Positions 53,953 to 63,878 are shown, numbered from the stretch's first letter. The stretch is DNA of 64,000 nt from Romboutsia_C sp015668195 (GCF_015668195.1 NZ_JADPFC010000001.1:744001-808000), one strand, 5' to 3'. Notes: generated by a model from the sequence alone, not told the origin. Numbers and translations: made by a program.

Positions 53953-55422
53953 ATGTTATATATTGGTGTAGATCTAGGAACTTCAGCAGTAAAGCTTTTA
54001 TTAATGGATGAAGAAGGAAAAATAAAAAATATAGTATCGAAGGAGTATACATTATCTTTCCCGCAAAATGGGTGGTCAGAACAAAATCCAAAGGATTGGT
54101 ATGAACAAACTATATTAGGAATAAAAGAATTAATAAAATATTTTGATAAAAGTCAAATTGCAGGTATTAGCTTTGGAGGACAAATGCACGGACTTGTAGT
54201 ACTAGATGAAAATGATGAAGTTATTCGTCCTGCAATACTTTGGAATGATAGCAGAACAACTAAGGAAACTAACTACTTAAATAATGTAATAGGAAAAGAT
54301 AAGCTCTCACAACATACTGCAAATATTGCATTTACAGGTTTTACTGCACCTAAAATATTATGGATGAAAGAAAATGAACCAGAAAACTTTAAGAAGATAA
54401 GTAAAATAATGTTACCAAAAGACTATATTGCTTATAAGCTTTCTAATGTATTTTGCACAGATGCTTCAGATGCATCGGGTATGCTTTTATATGATGTTAA
54501 AAATAGATGTTGGTCTAAAGAAATGATAAATATCTGTGGAATAAATGAAAATCAACTGGCGAATGTTTTCGAAAGTTATGAAGTTGTAGGAACTCTTACA
54601 AAAGATATAGCAAAAGAACTTGATTTAGATGAAAATGTTAAAGTGATTGCTGGTGCAGGAGATAATGCAGCGGCAGCAATAGGTACTGCAACTGTAGGAG
54701 AAGGAAGATGTAACATATCACTTGGAACTTCAGGAACCGTATTTATTGCAAGTGAAAAGTTTGGTGTAGATGAAAATAATGCATTACATTCATTTGCACA
54801 TAGTGATGGAAACTATCATCTAATGGGATGTATGCTTAGTGCAGCATCATGTAACAAATGGTGGATAGAAGAAATACTTAAAACAAATGATTACAATAAA
54901 GAATTGAATAATATTGAAAACCTAGGAGATAATAAAGTATTTTTCTTACCGTATTTAATGGGAGAGAGATCACCACATAATGATCCAAGTGCACGTGGGT
55001 GTTTCATAGGGCTGAGCATGGACACTACGAGAGAAGAAATGTCTCAAGCTGTTCTTGAAGGCGTTGCATTTGCATTAAGAGATAGTTTTGAAGTTGCTAA
55101 ATCTCTTGGGATAAAAATAGAAAGTACTAAAATTTGTGGTGGAGGAGCAAAGAGCCCAATTTGGGTAAAAATGATTGCTAATATACTAAATATCAAAGTA
55201 GAAAGAATTGAAAGTGAAGAAGGTCCTGCATTAGGTGGAGCAATACTCGCAGCAGTTGGATGCAAAGAGTTTACTAGCGTAGAAGAAGCAGCAAATAAAA
55301 TTGTTAAAGTTATAGAAACAATAGATCCAGATCCAGTACTTGTAGAGAAGTATGAAATAGCATACAGAAAGTTTGCAAAGATATATCCTACAGTAAAAAA
55401 TTTATATCCAGAATTAATGTAA
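53953..55422 (+). CDS. xylB: Xylulokinase
   Basis: FGGY-family kinase of 489 aa phosphorylating D-xylulose to enter the pentose phosphate pathway. Seen: YIGVDLGTSAVKLLLMDEEG with the catalytic-site Asp, GISFGGQMHGLVVLD, AGAGDNAAAAIGT, LGTSGTVF and the FGGY-signature CGGGAKSPIW. The xylulokinase subfamily MHG motif (GQMHG) is present. It is the first gene behind the LacI operators; the DUF4867 gene follows 12 bp later. CCTAGGGGGTAGGA precedes the ATG. Confidence 0.93.
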   Translation: MLYIGVDLGTSAVKLLLMDEEGKIKNIVSKEYTLSFPQNGWSEQNPKDWYEQTILGIKELIKYFDKSQIAGISFGGQMHGLVVLDENDEVIRPAILWNDSRTTKETNYLNNVIGKDKLSQHTANIAFTGFTAPKILWMKENEPENFKKISKIMLPKDYIAYKLSNVFCTDASDASGMLLYDVKNRCWSKEMINICGINENQLANVFESYEVVGTLTKDIAKELDLDENVKVIAGAGDNAAAAIGTATVGEGRCNISLGTSGTVFIASEKFGVDENNALHSFAHSDGNYHLMGCMLSAASCNKWWIEEILKTNDYNKELNNIENLGDNKVFFLPYLMGERSPHNDPSARGCFIGLSMDTTREEMSQAVLEGVAFALRDSFEVAKSLGIKIESTKICGGGAKSPIWVKMIANILNIKVERIESEEGPALGGAILAAVGCKEFTSVEEAANKIVKVIETIDPDPVLVEKYEIAYRKFAKIYPTVKNLYPELM

Positions 55423-55434
55423 AAGGGGTGTAAC

Positions 55435-56049
55435 ATGAGGATTTTAAATGTAAATGATAGTGCCTTTAGAAAATATGGTAAGATACTTAAAAATCACAGC
55501 TACAACGAAATTCTAGAGATTATGAAAAACGTAGAGTGTCCTAAAGAAGTTATATATAATCCATCTGTAAAAGAGTTAGAAAATACATCTGAAATGAAAG
55601 TATTATCTAATGAAATTTATGGAGGAATGCCTATACAAATAGGTTACTGTAATGGACATAATAATAAATTAAATGCTGTAGAGTACCATAGGGATAGCGA
55701 GGTTAATATAGCAGCTACTGACTTAATATTATTATTAGGTTATCAGCCAGATATAACTGGTGACTTCACTTATGATAGCTCAAAAATAGAAGCATTCTTA
55801 GTTCCTAGTGGCACAGCTATAGAGGTTTATGCAACTACACTTCACTATGCACCATGTGGGGTAGATGGAAATGGATTTAAATGTGTAGTAGTTTTACCAA
55901 AAGGAACAAATACAGATATTGATTTTTCTATACCTAAAGATGGAGAAAATATGTTGTTAATGTCTAGAAACAAATGGTTAATAGCTCATGAAGATGCAAA
56001 AATAGAAAATGCATTAAATGGAATTAAAGGAATTAACATAACACTATAA
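55435..56049 (+). CDS. DUF4867-family protein, cupin-like
   Basis: 204 aa, no established function. It contains the pattern of a small cupin or sugar-lyase-like fold: NAVEYHRDSEVNIAATDLIL, then VPSGTAIEVYATTLHYAPC with a His close to a Cys, followed by VVVLPKGTNTDI and a final MSRNKWLIAHED. Genes of this kind often sit between a xylulokinase and a fucose-isomerase-family gene in Clostridia (recollection, not checked). The position suggests an accessory role in sugar isomerisation or mutarotation (inference). AAAGGGGTGTAAC precedes the ATG. Confidence 0.8.
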   Translation: MRILNVNDSAFRKYGKILKNHSYNEILEIMKNVECPKEVIYNPSVKELENTSEMKVLSNEIYGGMPIQIGYCNGHNNKLNAVEYHRDSEVNIAATDLILLLGYQPDITGDFTYDSSKIEAFLVPSGTAIEVYATTLHYAPCGVDGNGFKCVVVLPKGTNTDIDFSIPKDGENMLLMSRNKWLIAHEDAKIENALNGIKGINITL

Positions 56050-56078
56050 AAAATATTAAATAAAGGGGAAGATTAAAA

Positions 56079-57554
56079 ATGAATAATATGCCATCAATAA
56101 AAATAGGAATTGTAGCAGTAAGTCGTGACTGTTTTCCAATGTCACTTTCAGAAAATCGTCGTAAATCAGTTGTAAAAGAGTACAATAAAAAATACGGAGA
56201 AATTTATGAATGTCCAACTTGTGTGGAAAATGAAATACATATGAGAAAAGCTTTAAGTGAAGTTAAAAAAGCAGGGTGTGATGCTTTAGTTGTATACCTA
56301 GGAAACTTTGGTCCTGAAACAGCAGAAACATTATTAGCTAAAGAATTTGGTGGACCAGTTATGTTTATAGCTGCAGCTGAAGAAAGTGGAGATAAACTTT
56401 TAGACGATAGAGGAGATGCATATTGCGGAATGCTTAATGCAAGCTACAATTTAAAGCTACGCAACATAAAAGCTTATATACCAGAATACCCAGTTGGAAA
56501 TGCAAGTGAATGTGCAGATATGATACATGAATTTGAGCCAATAGCAAAATCAATTTATGGACTAAATAACTTAAAAATAATATCATTTGGACCTCGTCCA
56601 CAAGACTTCTTAGCATGTAATGCTCCAATAAAGCAACTGTACAATTTAGGAGTAGAAATACAAGAAAACTCAGAGTTAGACTTATTTGAAGCGTTCAAAA
56701 ATCATGAAAATGATGATCGTATACCAGCTATAGTAAAAGAAATGGAAGAAGAGTTAGGAAAAGGAAACAAAAAGCCAGAAATATTATCTAAATTAGCTCA
56801 ATATGAACTAACATTATTAGATTGGATAGAATCAAATAAAGGCTCTCGTAAGTTTGTTGCAATAGCAGGTAAATGTTGGCCAGCATTTCAAACTCAATTT
56901 GGGTTTGTACCATGTTATGTAAATAGCCGTTTAACAGCTAAGGGGATACCTGTTTCTTGTGAAGTTGATATATATGGAGCTTTAAGTGAGTTTATAGGAA
57001 CTGTAGTAAGCAATGACACTGTTACTTTACTTGATATAAATAATACAGTACCTAAAGACATGTTTGAAGAAGAAATAAAAGACAATTATTCATATACACT
57101 AACAGATACATTTATGGGATTCCACTGTGGAAACACTGCAGCTAGTAAATTAGCATTCTGTGAAATGAAATATCAAAAAATAATGGCACGTGCATTACCA
57201 GAAGAGGTAACTCAAGGAACATTAGAGGGGGATATAATTCCAGGAGATATAACTTTCTTCCGTTTACAAAGTACATCAGATGCTAAATTATGTGCATATA
57301 TTGCTCAAGGTGAAGTTTTACCAGTAGCAACTAGATCATTTGGAGCAATAGGAGTATTTGCAATACCAGAAATGAGACGTTTTTATCGTCATGTATTAAT
57401 TGAAAAGAATTATCCGCATCATGGAGCAGTCGCATTTGGACATTTTGGAAACACTTTATATGAAGTATTTAAATACTTAGGTGTTTCTGTTGAAGAAATA
57501 GATTACAATCAACCAAAATCTGTACGTTATAAAACTGAGAACCCATTTTTTTAG
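56079..57554 (+). CDS. L-fucose/L-arabinose isomerase-family protein
   Basis: 491 aa, Mn2+-dependent aldose-ketose isomerase fold. Seen: KIGIVAVSRDCFP at the N-terminus, AGKCWPAFQTQFGFVPCYVN, and the metal-site pair E295 (in CEVDIYGALSEFIG) and D319 (in LLDINN) with the same 24-residue spacing as E337/D361 of E. coli FucI (from memory), plus a His-rich PHHGAVAFGHFG near the C-terminus that may supply the third ligand. Shorter than FucI (591). In this operon a xylose isomerase is otherwise missing, so it may convert xylose to xylulose for XylB; D-arabinose is the alternative. AAAGGGGAAGATTAAAA precedes the ATG. Confidence 0.85.
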   Translation: MNNMPSIKIGIVAVSRDCFPMSLSENRRKSVVKEYNKKYGEIYECPTCVENEIHMRKALSEVKKAGCDALVVYLGNFGPETAETLLAKEFGGPVMFIAAAEESGDKLLDDRGDAYCGMLNASYNLKLRNIKAYIPEYPVGNASECADMIHEFEPIAKSIYGLNNLKIISFGPRPQDFLACNAPIKQLYNLGVEIQENSELDLFEAFKNHENDDRIPAIVKEMEEELGKGNKKPEILSKLAQYELTLLDWIESNKGSRKFVAIAGKCWPAFQTQFGFVPCYVNSRLTAKGIPVSCEVDIYGALSEFIGTVVSNDTVTLLDINNTVPKDMFEEEIKDNYSYTLTDTFMGFHCGNTAASKLAFCEMKYQKIMARALPEEVTQGTLEGDIIPGDITFFRLQSTSDAKLCAYIAQGEVLPVATRSFGAIGVFAIPEMRRFYRHVLIEKNYPHHGAVAFGHFGNTLYEVFKYLGVSVEEIDYNQPKSVRYKTENPFF

Positions 57555-57601
57555 TAATTAAAAGATATATAATAAAAAATTAATAAATTTATAAAATATG
57601 A

Positions 57602-57652
57602 GGAATTATCTTTAAAGACAACAAATTAATTGTCTTTAGATAATCCCTTTAA
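57602..57652 (+). terminator. Hairpin after the isomerase gene
   Basis: TTATCTTTAAAGACAA pairs with TTGTCTTTAGATAA with a short internal bulge, then C and TTTAAAATTTTTAT. Probable terminator of the xylB operon. Confidence 0.65.
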
Positions 57653-57791
57653 AATTTTTATAAATAGAAACAAAAAGCTAAAAAAGACCTATAAAGTAGT
57701 ATAGAAAATACCTAACATATCATTAAAAAATAATATAAACTATACTTAAAGTTGAATCAAAATTAATATTAGTTGGGGGAGGCATATTAAA

Positions 57792-60137
57792 TTGAAATTT
57801 AGCAATGGAATGTGGTTAGACAAAGAGAATTATAAGATTTTATATCCTGCTGAGCTTTATGATATGGATATAGAAGAAGCTAAACTAACAGCATATTGTC
57901 CTTTTGTAAAAGTAAATACAAGAGGAAACACTTTAGATGGGGGAATGTTAACTACAGAGATATCTTCTCCTATGGAAAATATAATTAAAGTCAGAATTAC
58001 TCATCATGCAGGAGTAAATGATAAGTCTTACTTTAAATTAAATGAAAACACGCCAGATATTAAAATAAAAGAAAATTATGATAACTATGAATTTATATCA
58101 GGTAGCTTAAAAGCACAAATAGGAAAAGGTGAAAATTGGGGAATCAAATTCTATAATAATGATAAGTTATTAACTGAAACAAGTAAAAAAGGTACAGCTC
58201 ATATTACAACAGATAAAAAAGAAGTTTATATGAGAGAGCAATTAGCACTAGGAGTAGGAGAATTAGTATATGGCTTGGGAGAACGTTTTACTCCTTTTGT
58301 GAAAAATGGTCAAGTAGTAGATATTTGGAATCAAGATGGTGGAACTGCAAGTGAACAGTCATATAAAAATATACCTTTTTACTTAACAAATAAAGGATAT
58401 GGAGTTTTTGTTAATCATTCTGAAAATGTATCTTTTGAAGTAGGCTCAGAGTTAGTTAGTAAAGTTCAATTTAGTGTAGAAGGTGAAGTCCTTGAGTACT
58501 ATATAATAGGTGGAAATGACCTAAAAGAAGTTATAAATAACTATACAAATTTAACTGGAAAACCTACACTTCCACCAGCGTGGTCATTTGGTCTTTGGTT
58601 AACGACTTCTTTCTGCACAAATTACGATGAAGAAACAGTAATGACATTTATAGATGGAATGTTAGAAAGAGATATACCACTTGAAACTTTCCACTTTGAT
58701 TGTTTCTGGATGAAAGAATTTGAATGGTGTAATTTTGAATGGGATAATAGAGTGTTTCCAGACCCAGAAGGAATGTTAAAAAGAATTCATAATAAGGGTA
58801 TAAAAGTTTGTGTTTGGATAAACCCATATATAGGTCAAAAATCACCTCTATATAAAGAAGGTACTGAAAAAGGATATTTTGTCAAAACTGGAAATAATAA
58901 AATATGGCAATGGGATAGATGGCAAGCAGGTATGGCTTTAGTCGATTTTACTAATCCAGAGGCTTGTAAGTGGTATAAGTCACACCTTGAAAGATTAATT
59001 GACATGGGAGTAGATAGTTTTAAAACCGACTTTGGTGAAAGAATACCTGTTCAAGATGAATTCTATGGAATAGATGCACTAAAATATGGTATAAAATACT
59101 ACGATGGATCAGACCCTAAGAAAATGCATAATTATTATACTCAATTATACAACAAGGTAGTATTTGAACTTTTAGTAGAAAAACTAGGAAATGAACAAGC
59201 GTGTGTATTTGCTAGATCAGCAACAGTTGGAGGACAAAATTTCCCAGTACATTGGGGAGGAGATTGTTTATCTAATTACTCTTCTATGGCAGAATCATTA
59301 AGAGGTGGATTATCTTTAAGTCTTTGTGGATTTGGATATTGGAGTCATGACATAGGTGGATTTGAAGAAGGGTGCACAGCTGATATTTACAAAAGATGGA
59401 CTCAATTTGGACTTTTATCGTCTCATAGTAGATATCATGGAAACATTGAGTACAAAGTACCATGGGTATATGATGAGGAAGCTGTTGAAGTAACTCGTAA
59501 ATTTACTAAATTAAAAATGAAGCTTATGCCTTATTTATTTAAGTATGCTGTTGAAGCAAAAAATACTGGTATACCTATGATGAGACCTATGATACTTGAG
59601 TATTGCGATGATGAAACTTGTATAAACCTAGACCGTCAATATATGCTTGGTAAAGACTTATTAGTAGCTCCTATATTTAGTAATACTGGAGATGTAAGTT
59701 ATTATTTACCAGAAGGAAGATGGACAAATTTATTAAATAATAAAGTATCTGAAGGTGGAAGATGGTACAAGGAAAATCATGATTATATGTCACTACCACT
59801 AATGGTCAAAGATAATACTATAATTCCTATAGGATATAATGATAAAAAGCCAGATTATGATTATTTAAAGGATATAGAACTTAACATATTTGAATTAGAT
59901 GAAAATAATAAAATAGAAACTATATTATATAACTCACTTGGAAAAGAAGCAGGAAAAGTATCTGCAATAAAAGTTAAAAATAAGATAACTGTTAAGACAG
60001 AAGGAATAAGTGGATACTATAAAATAGTACTTAGAAACCTTAATGCAATATCTGAAAATGCTAATTGTAAGTATAATTTAGAAATAGGAACAGTGGCACA
60101 AGCTAAAGATAGTGAAGTTATATTTACAGTAATATAA
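57792..60137 (+). CDS. yicI: Glycoside hydrolase family 31 alpha-xylosidase
   Basis: Retaining alpha-xylosidase of 781 aa, without a signal peptide, releasing xylose from xyloglucan oligosaccharides such as isoprimeverose. It closely resembles E. coli YicI: the N-terminus MKFSNGMWL matches MKISDGNWL, the nucleophile D413 lies in KTDFGERIP, the acid/base D491 in HWGGDC, and YWSHDIGGFE follows. About 12 extra residues lie between the two catalytic Asp compared with YicI. The start is TTG (57792) with GGGGGAGG nine bases upstream. It is monocistronic or coupled to the next symporter. Confidence 0.93.
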   Translation: MKFSNGMWLDKENYKILYPAELYDMDIEEAKLTAYCPFVKVNTRGNTLDGGMLTTEISSPMENIIKVRITHHAGVNDKSYFKLNENTPDIKIKENYDNYEFISGSLKAQIGKGENWGIKFYNNDKLLTETSKKGTAHITTDKKEVYMREQLALGVGELVYGLGERFTPFVKNGQVVDIWNQDGGTASEQSYKNIPFYLTNKGYGVFVNHSENVSFEVGSELVSKVQFSVEGEVLEYYIIGGNDLKEVINNYTNLTGKPTLPPAWSFGLWLTTSFCTNYDEETVMTFIDGMLERDIPLETFHFDCFWMKEFEWCNFEWDNRVFPDPEGMLKRIHNKGIKVCVWINPYIGQKSPLYKEGTEKGYFVKTGNNKIWQWDRWQAGMALVDFTNPEACKWYKSHLERLIDMGVDSFKTDFGERIPVQDEFYGIDALKYGIKYYDGSDPKKMHNYYTQLYNKVVFELLVEKLGNEQACVFARSATVGGQNFPVHWGGDCLSNYSSMAESLRGGLSLSLCGFGYWSHDIGGFEEGCTADIYKRWTQFGLLSSHSRYHGNIEYKVPWVYDEEAVEVTRKFTKLKMKLMPYLFKYAVEAKNTGIPMMRPMILEYCDDETCINLDRQYMLGKDLLVAPIFSNTGDVSYYLPEGRWTNLLNNKVSEGGRWYKENHDYMSLPLMVKDNTIIPIGYNDKKPDYDYLKDIELNIFELDENNKIETILYNSLGKEAGKVSAIKVKNKITVKTEGISGYYKIVLRNLNAISENANCKYNLEIGTVAQAKDSEVIFTVI

Positions 60138-60286
60138 ATGTAGAACTAACTAAAGTCAATGAAGTTATATTAAAATTATAAAAGTATTGACAGGGATAAC
60201 TTTAAAAGTATTTAGAATTAGGTAATTTTATTATAAAATGAGTTGGTATAAATTTATACCAACTCTAAATTAGGGGGACTAATTAT

Positions 60287-61663
60287 ATGGGAAATACTAT
60301 GAACCAAACTATAGATAGTGATACTCAAGTAAATGACAAACTTTCAGGGTTGGAGAAGGTTGGTTATGCTACAGGAGATTTAGCATGTAACTTAATATTT
60401 AGTACAGTTGGAGCATTTTTAATGTATTTTTATACAGATGTATATGGATTAGCTCCAATGGCGGTATCTATGATTTTCTTAGTCGCAAGAATTTGGGATG
60501 GTATAAATGACCCTATAATGGGTGTTATAGTAGATAGAACAAAATCAAAGCACGGTAAATTTAGACCTTATCTTTTATACGGTGCGCTACCGTTTACATT
60601 ATTAGCTATTTTATGTTTTACAGTACCTGATTTTTCTCCTACTGGTAAACTTGTATATGCATATGTTACATATATAGGATTAGGTATGGTATATACCTTA
60701 GTAAATGTACCTTATGGAGCATTAACATCAGCAATGACACAAGATTCTACAGAGCGTGCTAACCTTTCTGTAGTAAGAATGTTCTTTGCATCAGTAGGAA
60801 CTCTTATAGTAACTTATGGTGTACCTAAGTTAAGTATAATGTTAGGTGGCGGAAACTTAGCTAAGGGTTATCAACAAACAATGACAATATATGGCATAGC
60901 AGGTGGATTATTACTATTATTCTGTTTCTTCACCACTAAAGAAAGATATAGTGTAGTAAATGAAAAGGGTGAAAAAGCTGGGTTTAAAGATATAATAGTT
61001 TTACTTAAAAATAACAAGCCATTAGTTATATTATCACTAATATTTATATTAATGTTTGGTATTATGTCTATAATGGATGCTGTTGGCATATATTTCTTTC
61101 AATATGTATTAGGTAGAGAAGACTTAATTCCAACATATATGGTATTAGGAAAAGGTGCTGTATTAGTTGGATATGCTGTTACTCCACTTTTATTAAAGAA
61201 ATTTGATAAGAGAGAAATAATATTTTGGTTTACTGTAGTTACTTTATCTCTTCCAGTAGGCATGATGTTCTTAGGAAAAGAACATATAACTTTACTTATG
61301 ATCCTTAGAGTAATTCATGGTATAGCTTATTCTAGTACTGGAATAATGTGGAGTTTAGTTCCAGATACTATTGAATATGGGGAATTAAAAACAGGAAAGA
61401 GAAGAGAAGGTATAACTTATTCTATAATAGGGTTTTTCTTTAAGTTTGGAATGGCTTTAGGTGGATTAGTTCCAGGTGTAGTACTATCTATGACAGGATA
61501 TGTTGCAAATGTTGCTCAAACTCCACAAGCTTTAGCTGGTATTCGTGCTGTAAATGGTATTATACCGGTAGTACTTACAGTAGGTATGTTAGTACTTATA
61601 AAGATGTATCCGTTAACTGAAGCAAAATGTAGAGAGATAGTAAGTGAATTAAGAAGTAGATAA
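60287..61663 (+). CDS. GPH-family sugar:cation symporter (second copy)
   Basis: 458 aa, twelve helices, same family as the protein at 51257 (VGYATGDLACNLIFSTVGAF, RIWDGINDPIMGVIVDRTKS, VPDTIEYGELKTGKRREGI). Its position directly after the GH31 gene suggests it imports alpha-xylosides such as isoprimeverose, like YicJ beside YicI in E. coli. Start chosen at ATG 60287 with TAGGGGGACTAATTAT upstream; the first 15 residues are a polar N-terminal extension. Confidence 0.93.
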   Translation: MGNTMNQTIDSDTQVNDKLSGLEKVGYATGDLACNLIFSTVGAFLMYFYTDVYGLAPMAVSMIFLVARIWDGINDPIMGVIVDRTKSKHGKFRPYLLYGALPFTLLAILCFTVPDFSPTGKLVYAYVTYIGLGMVYTLVNVPYGALTSAMTQDSTERANLSVVRMFFASVGTLIVTYGVPKLSIMLGGGNLAKGYQQTMTIYGIAGGLLLLFCFFTTKERYSVVNEKGEKAGFKDIIVLLKNNKPLVILSLIFILMFGIMSIMDAVGIYFFQYVLGREDLIPTYMVLGKGAVLVGYAVTPLLLKKFDKREIIFWFTVVTLSLPVGMMFLGKEHITLLMILRVIHGIAYSSTGIMWSLVPDTIEYGELKTGKRREGITYSIIGFFFKFGMALGGLVPGVVLSMTGYVANVAQTPQALAGIRAVNGIIPVVLTVGMLVLIKMYPLTEAKCREIVSELRSR

Positions 61664-61670
61664 TACATAT

Positions 61671-61701
61671 AAAAGGTGAGGGAAAATTTCTCACCTTTTT
61701 T
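61671..61701. terminator. Terminator shared by the second GPH gene and AraC
   Basis: AAAAGGTGAG / CTCACCTTTT with a 9-base loop and T run; it overlaps the AraC stop on the minus strand. Confidence 0.9.
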
Positions 61702-62542
61702 TAGTTTCATTTATTTGTTGGCGCTTTTGGCTTGGTGTACAATTATATATTTTCTTAAATAACTTCATAAATTGTTTATAATTATAAAATCCATTATCCT
61801 GAATAATATCTAATATATTGTTATCTGTATTTATAAGGTCATTATACATATTTTCAAGTCTAATATTGTTTACATAAGAGGTAAACGTTATTCCTATATG
61901 TGTTTTAAAAAATCTAGATAAATATTGAGGTGTTAAGTTTACAACTTCACTTGCTGTAGATAGAGAAATTTGTTCTTTGTAGTTTTCTTTTACATAATCA
62001 GTTATAATTTTTAATCTATCGAAATATTTATCTGTATCTTGATAAGATATTGAATCTGTAGAAATTGAATAATTACCATATAAAATATATAAAAATTCAT
62101 ATAATAAGGCTTTTGAGTTTAATATATATAGTTGGGGTTCTTTGCTATATACTTCATATAATTTATTTAAAGTGTTTTTTAATTTATTTACAGTAACATC
62201 ATCAATATTATCAAGTAATTCTCTGTAATTAATATGTAACTCACTTATATTAGGTATATTTTCTTCTAAAAACTTATACGGAATTTGAAGAACTATAGAT
62301 TCATTACTATCAGGACAAATAGCTGAATGAACTTGCTTTGGATTTAATATTATTAAATCATTTGATTTTAAACTCAATTTTTCATTGTCTATAAAAAGAT
62401 CAAAACTTCCATTAAGTATAAGAATAACTTCAAGACTATAATGCCAGTGTTTAGCTGTAAAACTTCCGTTATCAACAGATAGATACAGCTTTACACCTAT
62501 ATCATCATGGATATTTACTGATTCATGTTTAAGTGTATTCAT
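61691..62542 (-). CDS. AraC-family regulator with cupin sensor domain (second copy)
   Basis: 283 aa. N-terminal cupin (FTAKHWHYSLEVILILNGSF, then ILNPKQVHSAIC) and C-terminal double helix-turn-helix (SLSTASEVVNLTPQYLSRFF, then IQDNGFYNYKQFMKLFKKIY, NCTPSQKRQQ). Organised like the AraC protein at 47267, and facing the GH31-GPH unit tail to tail. Probably the regulator for that unit. Confidence 0.9.
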   Translation of the reverse strand: MNTLKHESVNIHDDIGVKLYLSVDNGSFTAKHWHYSLEVILILNGSFDLFIDNEKLSLKSNDLIILNPKQVHSAICPDSNESIVLQIPYKFLEENIPNISELHINYRELLDNIDDVTVNKLKNTLNKLYEVYSKEPQLYILNSKALLYEFLYILYGNYSISTDSISYQDTDKYFDRLKIITDYVKENYKEQISLSTASEVVNLTPQYLSRFFKTHIGITFTSYVNNIRLENMYNDLINTDNNILDIIQDNGFYNYKQFMKLFKKIYNCTPSQKRQQINETKKR

Positions 62543-62933
62543 AATAGACTCCTAAATAAAACAATTTTTTTGATTTTTCCTAAATATCTGATATATATAA
62601 ATATTATCATAGATACTAAAAAAAAATAAATGAAAAATGTTATTGAGTTGATGTTCTTTGAAGTTTTTTTATAAGCAGATGTTTTAAATGGTGTCATTGG
62701 AATTATTAATACTGGACTTATTGTAAAATATATAATAAGCGCCCTATAGAATCTAACTCTACGGAACGTTTATTGTATAGAAAAACAAATTAGCATAAAA
62801 TTATATATGTGATTGCAACAAATGTATAGTAGCAAAGTTTAGTTAGATATAAGCTAGATGATATTAGGTAGCGGCATTTTGTAAAGCAAATTATTAAATA
62901 ATAGATTATTACGGAATATATAGGAGATAAGTT
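62543..62933. other. Intergenic region after the xyloside locus
   Basis: 391 bp. On the plus strand a stop-interrupted frame near 62650-62750 reads ADVLNGVIGIINTGLIVKYI, faintly like the end of an amino-acid:cation symporter, too short to call. No RNA structure recognised. Confidence 0.35.
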
Positions 62934-63284
62934 ATGGATAAATCAAGAAAAAAAGAATTAATACAACAATACAAAGAAATGAAACCAGAGATGGGTGTAT
63001 ATATGTTTAAGTCTATAAATACAAATACTGTTTATTTAGGTTGTGACAAAAACATAAAAGCAACAATAAATGGTGATAGGTTTAGATTGAATTTAAACAA
63101 TCATAGATGTAAAAAACTTCAAAAAGATTGGAATGAAAACAAAGAAGAGAACTTTGAAATAAAGGTAGTAGAAGTACTTTCTTATGATGAGGATGAAAGT
63201 AAAGTTGATTATAGTGAAGATCTAAAAATATTAAGAGAAATGTGTAAAGATAGATTTACGGATGAAAATGTAGAGGAAATATAG
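62934..63284 (+). CDS. GIY-YIG-like small protein
   Basis: 116 aa. The first half matches the GIY-YIG nuclease fold as found in short clostridial proteins: GVYMFKSINTNTVYLGCDKN (GVY at the first strand, YLG in place of YIG) followed by NGDRFRLNLNNHRCKKLQKD and W-N-E. The catalytic Arg and Glu of the fold are not clearly present, so nuclease activity is doubtful. ATAGGAGATAAGTT precedes the ATG. Confidence 0.75.
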   Translation: MDKSRKKELIQQYKEMKPEMGVYMFKSINTNTVYLGCDKNIKATINGDRFRLNLNNHRCKKLQKDWNENKEENFEIKVVEVLSYDEDESKVDYSEDLKILREMCKDRFTDENVEEI

Positions 63285-63388
63285 AAAGTAGAATATAAGC
63301 TAATTTAAAAGCTATGATAAATATTGAAGTTATTAGTTATGGTATAATTAAATTAATTAACTAACTCAATAAATTTTATCGTAAAATA

Positions 63389-63585
63389 GGGTCAACTTTA
63401 GCTTCAACAGTTGCAAGTTATGCCCTAGGGTTAATAGGATACATTGTAGGAGCTGTATCTCTGCTGAAAATATAAGATACTTAAATACAGGTATGATAGT
63501 TGTAACATGTATACTTGAAATTATAGGAATATATTTAAGATTTAATTTAAATAATAAAAAACTCAGCAAATGTATAATGAATTAA
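63389..63585 (+). pseudogene. C-terminal remnant of a membrane transporter, probably GPH family
   Basis: Two frames joined by a frameshift near 63463: first GSTLASTVASYALGLIGYIV and GAVS, then ENIRYLNTGMIVVTCILEI and IGIYLRFNLNNKKLSKCIMN ending in TAA. Two hydrophobic helices with a polar tail resemble the last part of a sugar:cation symporter. There is no start and no rest of the gene. The family call is tentative. Confidence 0.45.
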
Positions 63586-63595
63586 AAGAAAGAAG

Positions 63596-63739
63596 ATGAA
63601 GGGGAGAATAAAAATACGTACTCGTTTTTTACCTAGATTAACAAATTATGAGGTTGAAAAATATTTAGATAAAGAAGATATAAGTATATTTAAAAAAATT
63701 TACTTATATCTTTTTTTACGACTATCAATAGATAGATAA
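63596..63739 (+). pseudogene. N-terminal scrap of a creatininase-like gene
   Basis: 48 codons from an ATG begin RTRFLPRLTNYEVEKYLDKED, similar to the opening of creatininase-family amidohydrolases in Clostridia (recollection), then pass into a terminator-like hairpin (AGATATAAGTA / TACTTATATCT plus T run, 63677-63716). The remaining ~200 residues with the metal site are absent. A remnant closed off by a terminator. Confidence 0.45.
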
Positions 63740-63878
63740 AACTTTTCGATTATTATTTAAGTTATATCACAAAATATCTGTATAAAATTAAATATATAGA
63801 GAATTTAGTAATCTAGATTTTCTTGTAAAGTAATGTTACAATGTTTAAAGTTATTGGAATAATAAGGATGTGAACTAG

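Noticed and set aside
62640..62760. Possible AGCS symporter tail (ADVLNGVIGII)
   Set aside because: Only about 30 residues with a stop inside and a weak match.
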